A DNA stretch of 64,000 nt, taken from positions 5,704,001-5,768,000 of the forward strand of contig NZ_AP023396.1 in assembly GCF_014466955.1 (NCBI RefSeq), given 5' to 3'. The translations under genes were made by a program, and so were the position numbers. Position 1 is the stretch's first letter. Each line of letters starts with the position of its first letter. The DNA is from Nocardia wallacei. Its GTDB lineage: Bacteria; Actinomycetota; Actinomycetes; Mycobacteriales; Mycobacteriaceae. The notes under the pieces were generated by a model. The model was not told the DNA's origin. It worked only from the letters and a program-made list of their open reading frames with translations, and did not search any database. Below, piece by piece: positions 57,406-64,000 of this stretch.

Positions 57406-58106
57406 CCTCGCCCGTTCTCGGAACCACGGTCCTGCTCGTCGTCGGGCGCGGTGAACGGTTCCTGGCAGACGCCGCACAGGATCGGCCCGGCGTCGATGGT
57501 CTTCTTGTGGGCGCGGACGCGCCGGACCGGTGAGCACATGCAGACCAGCGCGCGGCCGTTGCGAGCGGCCTTCTCTCCGTTCTCGTCGCCGCCGTCGCCG
57601 TCGTCACCGTTCCCGCCGGCGGGCTGGTGCTCGGATCGGCGGTGCGCGACGATCGCCGCCGCCAGTGCCGCGATCTCGCGTTCGTGCCGCGCCGCGGTCG
57701 CGTCCGGCACGACGGTGCCCGACCAGCCGCGCTGATTGTCGCGGGTCACGGTCAGCCCGAGTTCCTGTGCGATGTCGCGGAATTTCTTGTTGTGGTAGGC
57801 GCCGGCCCGGCTGGTGTCGGTGACGCCGCGCGTCTGAGCGATGCCGTGCGCGGCTTCGTGCAGCAGTGTGCCGAGCACGTCCCGGGCCCCGAATGCGAGA
57901 CCTTCACCGCCGACGAATAACTCCGGCAGCACCTGCTGACCGTGCTTCCACCGGTCCGGCCCGAAGTGACCGAGCTTGAGCCCGCGCCGGCCGACCGACC
58001 CCGCGGCCATTGTCACGACCACGTCCGGGATATCCGGGTATCGCGCACGCAGATTCGCCCACACCGATTCGATTGCGGCAACCAAAGAGCCAGCGATGGC
58101 AGTCAT
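57402..58106 (-). CDS. SprT-like zinc metalloprotein
   Basis: 234 residues. HEAAH (His83-Glu84-His87) in LLHEAAHGIAQTRG is the zincin motif of SprT/Spartan-like proteins. A C-terminal zinc-ribbon-like CMC...CGVC (residues about 190-215) resembles the second part of that family. Often encoded by actinobacterial integrative elements and phages; a role in clearing DNA-protein cross-links during transfer is conceivable. AGGG precedes ATG 58106, and the operator array starts 20 bp upstream. Confidence 0.82.
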   Translation of the reverse strand: MTAIAGSLVAAIESVWANLRARYPDIPDVVVTMAAGSVGRRGLKLGHFGPDRWKHGQQVLPELFVGGEGLAFGARDVLGTLLHEAAHGIAQTRGVTDTSRAGAYHNKKFRDIAQELGLTVTRDNQRGWSGTVVPDATAARHEREIAALAAAIVAHRRSEHQPAGGNGDDGDGGDENGEKAARNGRALVCMCSPVRRVRAHKKTIDAGPILCGVCQEPFTAPDDEQDRGSENGRG

Positions 58107-58125
58107 CGCACCCTCCCAGAATGTA

Positions 58126-58331
58126 TTGATGATTACGCGTCAATTCTACCGGAATAGCCTGCTCAACAACAGATTTGATGGTTACGAATCAGCCGGAATT
58201 TGAGGCGTAAGAATCAATTTGATTTGAGTCATACGCATCAATTCAGCGTGGGCCGATCTCTCCTTTGTGGTCCTTTCCCCATCTCCCGGTCTACATGCCC
58301 GGCGAGCCGATTCCTGATGCGTACGAATCTA
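58126..58331. promoter_or_regulatory. Array of five palindromic operators
   Basis: 18-bp copies of TTGATGCGTACGCATCAA occur at 58126-58143 (TTGATGATTACGCGTCAA), 58175-58192 (TTGATGGTTACGAATCAG), 58200-58217 (TTGAGGCGTAAGAATCAA), 58224-58241 (TTGAGTCATACGCATCAA) and 58314-58331 (CTGATGCGTACGAATCTA); the sixth copy is at 57388. Their consensus is a perfect palindrome although no copy is. Close packing upstream of the SprT-like gene suggests cooperative binding by an element-encoded repressor. Confidence 0.7.
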
Positions 58332-58577
58332 AACTATCCGCGCCCAGCCCGTCACCTCCCTTTGTGGTCGATGCTCGAAAACTGCGCGACCGCGCCACGT
58401 CTTGACCACGGCACTGAGCGCGTCCTGACGCGCGAACACGCATCCGCAGGATGCGCCGATATGCCAACGCGCCCAGCTCTACCAACGCGACGTACGCACC
58501 CAACCCCTCCTTTGTGGTCCCTCTCTTGTGGTCTCTACTTTGTGGTTCTCCCTCTTCTGATTCCTTTCCTTCCCAAC

Positions 58578-58676
58578 TGTTTGGTGGTGGTTTCCCCCTC
58601 GCCCGGCCGACACTCTCTGTGAACAGCGAAGCCACAGAGAGTGTCGGCCGGGCGAGGGGGAAACCAGCGCCAAACA
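58578..58676. repeat. Roughly 99-bp hairpin (34-bp perfect stem)
   Basis: 58588-58621 and 58633-58666 are exact complements (ending GCCGACACTCTCTGTG / CACAGAGAGTGTCGGC) around an 11-base loop AACAGCGAAGC, and the stem continues outward with two mismatches. Far longer than terminators elsewhere in the window. Possible functions are a strong bidirectional terminator, a replication or transfer origin structure, or a recombination scar. CTTTGTGGT recurs five times in the 300 bp to its left. Confidence 0.7.
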
Positions 58677-58699
58677 CCCACGTCACAGGCTTAGCCGAT

Positions 58700-58777
58700 C
58701 GGAATCTGATCGGAAAACCATTCCGATCCATTCCGCATTCATTCCGAAACGATTCCGCATTGGTTCCGCATCGGAAA
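58700..58777. repeat. Helically phased TTCCG boxes
   Basis: (A/G)TTCCG occurs at 58720, 58730, 58741, 58752 and 58763, that is every 10-11 bp, one helical turn. It is flanked by inverted copies CGGAA(A/T) at 58700, 58711 and 58772. Such phasing suggests a protein covering one face of the DNA, as in iterons of replication origins or partition sites. Confidence 0.5.
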
Positions 58778-58796
58778 TCGTTGCTGGACACAGCAA

Positions 58797-58828
58797 TAGG
58801 CCCGTCCGGCAGCTGCCGGACGGGCCTA
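58797..58828 (-). terminator. Perfect 32-bp palindromic terminator
   Basis: TAGGCCCGTCCGGCAG and its complement form a perfect 16-bp-arm palindrome centred on CAGCTG, 12 bp after the stop of the DUF5131 gene. ATTGCTG follows rather than a T-run. It should end the minus-strand operon that begins beyond the window edge. Confidence 0.75.
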
Positions 58829-58840
58829 CGTGGTCGTGGT

Positions 58841-59686
58841 TTAGCGGGTTCGGAGCGGCGGCATCTCGTCGTGGATGCGGTCATCGAACACGCGCCCGTT
58901 CTGTTTCGGAGTCCGGCCTCCCCACTGCTTGAAGAAGAACGGGATACCGGCGTCGGCGCAGTCGTCACGCAGGTCACGCACCCATTCCGGCCGCATCGGG
59001 CGGGCACCCGGACCAGATTCGCCGCCTACGATCACCCATCCGATCGCTGGCGCCGGTGCCCAGTTCGAACACGGTCCCCTGCAGCCGCATTCGCTGCGGT
59101 CCGCGTCGTCCGGGCGGCGGCAACCACAACGACCGGGGCACTCGTCCGAGTACAGGTGGCCGACCAGGTCGAGCGGTCCCAGCAGCGGCTCGCACGACAG
59201 GAACCGCACCGCGGCCGGGATTCTCACCAAATGCTCGACCCTGGTCACAGCATTCTGGTTCTCCACCGAGACACCCATCCACAGGTTCGCCGGCCACTCC
59301 ATCCGCTCCGCCAGTCGGCGCGCCCGCAGCGACCGTTTCGTGAGCACCTGGTAGGTGTGCTGCGGGGTCTCGCGGATCACGTCGAATACATCGCGGGTGA
59401 ACACCTCCGGCACGTGGGCGTGGAACAGGTCGGACATGCTGTTGACGAACACCAGCCGCGGCGCCCGCCACCGGCTCGGAATGTCCAGGGCCGCAGGGTG
59501 AATCGTGACGCCGAACCCGGGTCCGGAGGTGCGCGGGTCGCCGTCGGCCTGGTATTTGGGTGCGCCCATCGCTTTGAGCCGTTTCGCCATCGCCATCGCG
59601 TAGCAGTGATCGCAGCCGGTGCTGACGCGGTCGCAGCCAGTGACCGGGTTCCAGGTCGTCTCGGTCCATTCGATCCCGGTGCTCAT
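58841..59686 (-). CDS. DUF5131 (phage Gp37/Gp68) family protein
   Basis: 281 residues. The N-terminus IEWTETTWNPVTGCDRVSTG, then CDHCYA, has the Cys triplet (C-x6-C-x2-C) of the radical-SAM-like Gp37/Gp68 family, and VSVENQ, FLSCEPLLGPLDL and WVIVGGESGPGARP are the other landmarks. A Cys-rich insert (CPGRCGCRRPDDADRSECGC) is visible. Function is not settled; homologues sit in phages and integrative elements. ATG 59686 has AAGGAGA and overlaps the preceding gene's stop by 4 bp. Confidence 0.87.
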   Translation of the reverse strand: MSTGIEWTETTWNPVTGCDRVSTGCDHCYAMAMAKRLKAMGAPKYQADGDPRTSGPGFGVTIHPAALDIPSRWRAPRLVFVNSMSDLFHAHVPEVFTRDVFDVIRETPQHTYQVLTKRSLRARRLAERMEWPANLWMGVSVENQNAVTRVEHLVRIPAAVRFLSCEPLLGPLDLVGHLYSDECPGRCGCRRPDDADRSECGCRGPCSNWAPAPAIGWVIVGGESGPGARPMRPEWVRDLRDDCADAGIPFFFKQWGGRTPKQNGRVFDDRIHDEMPPLRTR

Positions 59687-60702
59687 GCAGTTGTCTCCTT
59701 GTTCGCTGTCGCGGTGACGACATGCAAGCTGCGTCCGGCGTCGCTGCTGTCGGGGGCGGTGGCGCCCTCGGCGACGATCCGCGCGACGGTGGAGTGGTGC
59801 AGCCCGAACGCCTTGCCGACTTCTCGGGTCGACGACACCCGTCGGTACATCTCGCGAATACGGTTGTCGCGGTCGGCGTCGCTGCCGTTGTCGATTGCTG
59901 TCGTGTCCTGTCGCGATGACCGTTGCGGCAGTGGCGCGCTGTCGAATCCTGGTCCGCCGCTGTCGCATGACGTGTCCACTGCGAGGGTGGGCATGCTCTC
60001 GCGGTGCTGCGGCGGTGCGTCGTTCACGGTGGTGGTCGCCGGGTGGTGTTCGCCACTTTCGGAGAGCAGGGCGAAGCCGCAGGCGACCATGAGCCCGTCC
60101 AGTACCAGGGGACCGACTCCGGCCCCGACCTGTCCGTATCCCCAGCTGTCGAGGACGTCGTGGACGTGGCCGTAGGAGATGACCGCGGATCCTGCGGCGA
60201 CGGTGCCGACGCCGGCGTAGCGGGCCAGCAGCCATGCCAGCCCGGGGCGCCACCGCACCCGGGACAGCACTTCGACCGACAGCAGCAGGCACACCGGCCA
60301 CACCGCCGACCCGACTTGCGGTGCGACACCCGGTGCCCAGCCCGGCGGCATGTGATCGGCGGGAAGCCACGTGTGCAGCCAGTTCATCACGATCGAGAAC
60401 ACAGAGCCGAACACGAACCCTGCCCACGCCACGAACCGGCCACCACGCGGTGCGTCGCCGGTGTCGCTCGCGCGACGGGATTTTCGACGGTGCGGCGACG
60501 GCGCGACAGCCGTGTCGCCATGCATCGCGTCGGCCGCCATTCCGTCGGCAGTCTTGGTGACCGGTGCCGCGGCGATTGTCGTTTCGTCAGTAAGGCGCTG
60601 TGGGTTTGCCTCGACCGATGCGACGGGGGCTGTCGCGAGCGACACCGGCTCGTCGGCTGCTCCCTGCGCGGCGGCGGGGTGCTGGCCGTTGGAGATGGTC
60701 AT
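59683..60702 (-). CDS. DUF2637 membrane protein with C-terminal HTH
   Basis: 339 residues. A disordered N-terminus is followed by four membrane helices (GRFVAWAGFVFGSVFSIVMN; VWPVCLLLSVEVLSRVRW; LLARYAGVGTVAAGSAVISY; VGPLVLDGLMVACGFALL) in DUF2637 order. The C-terminal tail has a helix-turn-helix (SSTREVGKAFGLHHSTVARI) like Hin/resolvase DNA-binding ends. DUF2637 proteins are near-universal in actinobacterial integrative and conjugative elements and are linked to plasmid spread or transfer. Confidence 0.82.
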   Translation of the reverse strand: MTISNGQHPAAAQGAADEPVSLATAPVASVEANPQRLTDETTIAAAPVTKTADGMAADAMHGDTAVAPSPHRRKSRRASDTGDAPRGGRFVAWAGFVFGSVFSIVMNWLHTWLPADHMPPGWAPGVAPQVGSAVWPVCLLLSVEVLSRVRWRPGLAWLLARYAGVGTVAAGSAVISYGHVHDVLDSWGYGQVGAGVGPLVLDGLMVACGFALLSESGEHHPATTTVNDAPPQHRESMPTLAVDTSCDSGGPGFDSAPLPQRSSRQDTTAIDNGSDADRDNRIREMYRRVSSTREVGKAFGLHHSTVARIVAEGATAPDSSDAGRSLHVVTATANKETTA

Positions 60703-60738
60703 CGGGGTCCCTTCTTCTTGTGGTCTGGCCGGTATCCG

Positions 60739-61773
60739 TCACCGGGTGCGGGCGGTGAATCGCTGCCGCGGCGGGCCGTGGTCTCGTTCGGGTGGTTGAC
60801 GGAAGTGCCGGTCCAGGTACGGCAGCGGGGCCAGGTCCTCGATGCGGTGGCCGCTGTCGAGGTGGTCCGTGAGGTCTTTGCCAGCGGCGGCTTGCAGGAC
60901 CCGGATCTCTCCGACGTGGCCGTGCAGGGTTTCGGCGACTTTTGCGGCGTGCCGGTACCCGACGGGGTCGCGGTCGGCGACGATGATCACCCGGCCCGCG
61001 CCGTGCAGCCATTTCGCGTGGTCGTGGGTCCATTTCCCGGCACCCATGGCGTTGCAGGTCGCGACCTGCCCCGCTGCTATAGCGCGGTCGACGTCCTTCT
61101 CGCCCTCGCAGACGTAGATCTCTCGGCCGCGTTGGACGGCGTCGATGAGTTCGGGGAGCCGGTACGGGATGGGCGCGAATCCGGTGTGTTCCCAGTCGGT
61201 CCCGGTCCATCGGGCCTGCCAGAACCCTTTCGCGTAGCCGTGCTGGTGCGGGGTCTGCATGCGGGTGACCGCGCCCTCCACCCGGCCGTCGGGCCACCGA
61301 TACAGCGCGGTATCAACGGTCTCGGCCGGCCCGGTCTGCTCCCCCAGCTCCCGCCGCGCGGGCGGCGGGAGTCGGGCGTAGTCGATCGCCTTGTCCACCA
61401 GTGACTTCCGCGACCGCTGCTGCACCGGCTGTGCCGGTGCGTGCCGCTTCGATGGCTGCCAGGTGCGGCGGCGGTCGTCGCGTTCGGGGAGCCGGTCCCA
61501 CAGGTCGCGCACCCGCAAACCGATCTGCTGCAGCACGTCTTCGTCGTCGCAGCGCGCCCAGCAGCGCACGATGGTCTTGCCCTGCCGGGCGTCGTAGCGC
61601 ACGCCGAGACTCGGGTTGTGGTGGCCGCCGTCGCCCTCGTGTACCGGGCACAGGTAGTTCGTCCACTGCTCGGGGTTGCGCGGATACGGGGGCGGGCCGA
61701 CGCGGCGGGTCAGCGCGTCGGTGACGATCTCGTAGGAACGGCCCTGCTCGTTGTGGTCGCGCATGGCCGTCAC
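60739..61773 (-). CDS. DnaG-like primase with Toprim domain
   Basis: 344 residues. The N-terminal zinc-binding region has CPVHEGDGGHHNPS followed by RCWARC (CHC2 type). The Toprim core shows EGEKDVDRA with the catalytic Glu and VIIVADRDPVGYRHA with the DxD pair. It lacks a helicase-binding C-terminus, as mobile-element primases do. It could prime replication of the excised element. GTG 61773 overlaps the upstream gene by 4 bp; ATG 61764 is equally possible. Confidence 0.85.
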   Translation of the reverse strand: MTAMRDHNEQGRSYEIVTDALTRRVGPPPYPRNPEQWTNYLCPVHEGDGGHHNPSLGVRYDARQGKTIVRCWARCDDEDVLQQIGLRVRDLWDRLPERDDRRRTWQPSKRHAPAQPVQQRSRKSLVDKAIDYARLPPPARRELGEQTGPAETVDTALYRWPDGRVEGAVTRMQTPHQHGYAKGFWQARWTGTDWEHTGFAPIPYRLPELIDAVQRGREIYVCEGEKDVDRAIAAGQVATCNAMGAGKWTHDHAKWLHGAGRVIIVADRDPVGYRHAAKVAETLHGHVGEIRVLQAAAGKDLTDHLDSGHRIEDLAPLPYLDRHFRQPPERDHGPPRQRFTARTR

Positions 61774-62132
61774 CGGGTTCTCGGGATCGGTGACCGGGCA
61801 CGCTCTCGGCCGGTGAGCTGGCGGGCCTGGTACTGGCTGCGGTGCTCGGCATCCGACAGCCCGGCGTCATGGCCGTGGGCGCGCTGGTCCTCGACGCGGT
61901 CGAGGAACTCGGTCATGACCGCGGGATGCTGCCGCCAATCGGCGTACGCGGTCTTGAGGTAGGCCCACTGGTGGCCGTGCGGACCGAACAGCCACCGCTT
62001 GCTGATCTCCAGCTCCGCATCCCGGTCACGGTGCCGATCCTCGCCGGTGACACCCGGCGTCTCGGCGGTCCGGCGGAGGCCGATCACAGCGGCGAAATCC
62101 GCGCGCATGGCTTCCTCGTGCTCGCGATGCAT
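61770..62132 (-). CDS. Small conserved element protein, tandem paralogue A
   Basis: 120 residues, charged and helical. MHREHEEAMRADFA at the start and RWLFGPHGHQWAYLKTAYAD, then WRQHP, in the middle match the next gene upstream at the same positions, so the two are tandem duplicates. No known family. ATG 62132 is 2 bp from the stop of its paralogue and its end overlaps the primase start, so all are co-transcribed. Confidence 0.7.
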   Translation of the reverse strand: MHREHEEAMRADFAAVIGLRRTAETPGVTGEDRHRDRDAELEISKRWLFGPHGHQWAYLKTAYADWRQHPAVMTEFLDRVEDQRAHGHDAGLSDAEHRSQYQARQLTGRERARSPIPRTR

Positions 62133-62134
62133 GA

Positions 62135-62497
62135 CTATCGGCCTCTCTCGGCCCTGCTGCGGGTCCGCTCGGTCTCCACGAGCCGACCGGCCTGCTCCAC
62201 GCTGCGGTACTGGACGTCGGTGAATCCGCCGTTGTCACCGGTGGCGCGGCCGTGGCGCAGGTTTTCGGTCAACCGGCGCATGGTGTCGGGGCGGTCGCGC
62301 CAGTCGTGGTAGGCGTCATCGAGGAACTGCCAGTGCTCGGCGTGGGGGCCGTTCAGCCACCGCTGGTTGTACTGGCGGCTGTGGTCGTAGAGGGCGTCCA
62401 TCTGCTGCTCGGTCACCCCGGACCGATAGGCGGAGTGGTTGAGTTCGACGCGTTCGGCGAACTCGCGGCGCATCGCTTCTTCGTGTTCGCGTTCCAT
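62135..62497 (-). CDS. Small conserved element protein, tandem paralogue B
   Basis: 120 residues, the same length as its neighbour: MEREHEEAMRREFA at the N-terminus and RWLNGPHAEHWQFLDDAYHD, then WRDRP, in the middle. The halves outside these blocks have diverged. AAAGGAG precedes ATG 62497 within the 3-bp gap and end of the coiled-coil gene. Function unknown; retention of both copies suggests a heteromer or separate roles. Confidence 0.72.
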   Translation of the reverse strand: MEREHEEAMRREFAERVELNHSAYRSGVTEQQMDALYDHSRQYNQRWLNGPHAEHWQFLDDAYHDWRDRPDTMRRLTENLRHGRATGDNGGFTDVQYRSVEQAGRLVETERTRSRAERGR

Positions 62498-62500
62498 GGG

Positions 62501-64000
62501 TTATCGGCTCCTTTCGATGCCGTTGCGGCCCGGCCGTCCGTGCCCGTTGCCGCTGCCGTTGATGTGTTCGGTGACCGCGTCGCGGGGCATCGGCTGGGTG
62601 TTGCCCAGCTCCTCGTCGGCGGCGATCCGTGCCGGGCTGCCGTACCGGTCGTGTTCGGGGGTTTGGCGGGCGAGTTTCTGCACCGCTTCGTCGCGTTCGG
62701 TTTTGAACCGGTCGCGTTCGGACTTGTAGCGGTCGCGGTCGATCTGCACCTTGACCAGGCGTAACCCGTTCTGCCGCAGGTCTTCCAGTTCCCGGGTCTG
62801 GCGCAGGTTCGTGTTCTTCAGCGACTCCACCTGTGCCTGGGCGGCCTCCCACTTCCGCTTGTGGTCGTCGCGGTCGGCGGTGACCGCGTCCACGCCGCGC
62901 TGCAAGATCTCCGCGCGCCGTTTCAGCTGATCGCGTTCGGCGACAACACCTCTCAACTCCGCGATCTGCCGCTCCAGCTCCGCCAGCCGATCCGCCTGCG
63001 ACCCGCCCGCCGCAGCGGGCGGCATAGGTGCGGCGCCGTCGTCCCGTTCCCGACCGGCCGCAGCGGTGACGGCGCGCTGGCGGGCGGGGTGCCCGTTGGT
63101 CTGCTCGCGCCAGGCGGTGACCTCGTCGGTGACGAACCCGCTCGCGCCTTCGACGGTGAACAGCGGCTCCTCGCTGCCCCGCTCGGTGGCGGTGACCTGG
63201 ATCGGGTGATCCGGGCCGGACGGCATCGCGGACACGGTGCGCGCCGCCCAGGCGGCGGCGTCGGCCTCGGTCGGGTGCAGCCCGAGCCGGTGGTGGCCGT
63301 CGACGGTGCGGACGGCGGTCTCGATGCGGGAATTCGCTGCGGCGGTGTTGAACTCGCGGGTGATGTCCTCCTCGGTCAGTCCCGCCTGCTTCGCCCGCGC
63401 CGCGGCGGTACGGCGGGCTGCGTCCAGCTCCGCCCGGCCGTCGGCATCCGCGTGCGGGGAATACCAAGTCCAATGCGCCTGCGCCAGCCGGATCTCCTGC
63501 ACCGCCTCGGCCTGCTCGCCAGTCAACGGCGCGTCCGCGGCCCGTCGCTGGTTCGTGCCGGGCGGTGACGGCGTACCGGTGGTGGTTTGCACGGGGCGAG
63601 TGGCGGTCTCGGCGGTGACCCTGTCTCCGGAGTCCGGGCCGTTGCGGCGCGGGCCCGGCGCCGCGTGACTGTGCTGCGGCGGGGTCCAGGTCACCTGCGG
63701 CGGGGCGGGGGGACGCTGGTAGGCGGGCTGGCGTTCGATCCCGGCGGCGGCCTGGGCGCGGGCGACCTGCGCGCGGTAGCGCAGGGCATCGATGCCCTTC
63801 ACCTTCCGCGCCGGGCCGAACAGGTTGCCCAGCTCGTACTCGGGGAAGCGTGTGGCCGCGGCCAGCCCGTCCAGAGCGATGCCCTGCTCGGTCGTAGTGA
63901 GCGCGTTCGACCGCAGAATGCGGTCCTCCATGTCGCTGTAGCGGCGGCCCAGCGCGGTCCGGTCCTGCTGCCGCTGCCCGGCGTCGGTGCGTGGATCGGC
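62501..64000 (-). CDS. Large coiled-coil protein, 5' end beyond window
   Basis: At least 499 residues; the frame is still open at the window edge (reading ADPRTDAGQRQQ inward), so the true start is missing. A long coiled coil spans the C-terminal third (RLAELERQIAELRGVVAERD, then RDRYKSERDRFKTERDEAVQ). The middle contains a small alpha/beta region (TVDGHHRLGLHPTEADAAAW). Nothing catalytic is visible; it could be the tail of a relaxase-like transfer protein, given the setting, but the sequence does not prove it. Confidence 0.7.
   Translation of the reverse strand, partial: ADPRTDAGQRQQDRTALGRRYSDMEDRILRSNALTTTEQGIALDGLAAATRFPEYELGNLFGPARKVKGIDALRYRAQVARAQAAAGIERQPAYQRPPAPPQVTWTPPQHSHAAPGPRRNGPDSGDRVTAETATRPVQTTTGTPSPPGTNQRRAADAPLTGEQAEAVQEIRLAQAHWTWYSPHADADGRAELDAARRTAAARAKQAGLTEEDITREFNTAAANSRIETAVRTVDGHHRLGLHPTEADAAAWAARTVSAMPSGPDHPIQVTATERGSEEPLFTVEGASGFVTDEVTAWREQTNGHPARQRAVTAAAGRERDDGAAPMPPAAAGGSQADRLAELERQIAELRGVVAERDQLKRRAEILQRGVDAVTADRDDHKRKWEAAQAQVESLKNTNLRQTRELEDLRQNGLRLVKVQIDRDRYKSERDRFKTERDEAVQKLARQTPEHDRYGSPARIAADEELGNTQPMPRDAVTEHINGSGNGHGRPGRNGIERSR

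Overview
The window is high-GC actinobacterial DNA and most resembles a Nocardia or close mycolata relative. The evidence is a complete yrbE-mce lipid-import operon, a furA-katG pair, EspC/WXG-type type VII secretion proteins, many P450s, a GH76 mannanase and a TIGR00027-type methyltransferase. No 16S or complete tRNA gene is present, so the genus is an inference.

Layout. 1-4.7 kb: a Fic protein with its own inhibitory motif, a methyltransferase, a 3-hydroxyacyl-CoA dehydrogenase and a TetR regulator. 3.6-12.6 kb (minus strand): yrbEA-yrbEB-mceABCDEF plus an Mce-associated protein, nearly all with 1-13 bp overlaps. 12.9-16.5 kb: an exported glycine-zipper protein and a translationally coupled Tat protein/GMC oxidoreductase pair. 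16.6-26.2 kb: a probable specialised-metabolism cluster. It holds one canonical P450, two CYP157-like P450s lacking the ExxR motif, a fusion of a chorismate-lyase-like domain to a degenerate class II DAHP synthase domain, a flavin-dependent halogenase and a MetE-like methyltransferase. Two of its P450 genes share an identically spaced -10/palindromic-operator module. 26.5-43.4 kb: accessory metabolism and stress genes (GH1, holin-like/DUF3618/DUF4235, katG/furA, an ECF sigma factor with an oxidoreductase, GH76, methyltransferase, SF1 helicase, LysR/EamA/NmrA/SMP-30-like). 43.4-52.1 kb: a patchy region with a divergent SnoaL/MarR pair sharing a 48-bp palindrome, a start-less toxin-like tail followed by a possible immunity gene, frameshifted small genes and a three-gene type VII secretion operon.

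From 52.16 kb to the right edge the window enters an integrated mobile element. Its left border is the 3' half of a tRNA-Val(TAC). Next comes a visibly AT-richer two-gene cassette (AAA/OLD-like ATPase plus a small PD-(D/E)xK-like protein), a candidate defence system. The core follows on the minus strand: DNA-binding protein, phage-type cytosine methyltransferase, SprT-like metalloprotein, DUF5131 (Gp37/Gp68), DUF2637 membrane protein, Toprim primase, two tandem paralogous small proteins and a coiled-coil protein cut by the window edge. Its regulatory hub at 57.4-58.8 kb has six copies of an 18-bp palindromic operator, a roughly 99-bp hairpin and five helically phased TTCCG boxes. No integrase is seen in the window, so it probably lies near the other end of the element.
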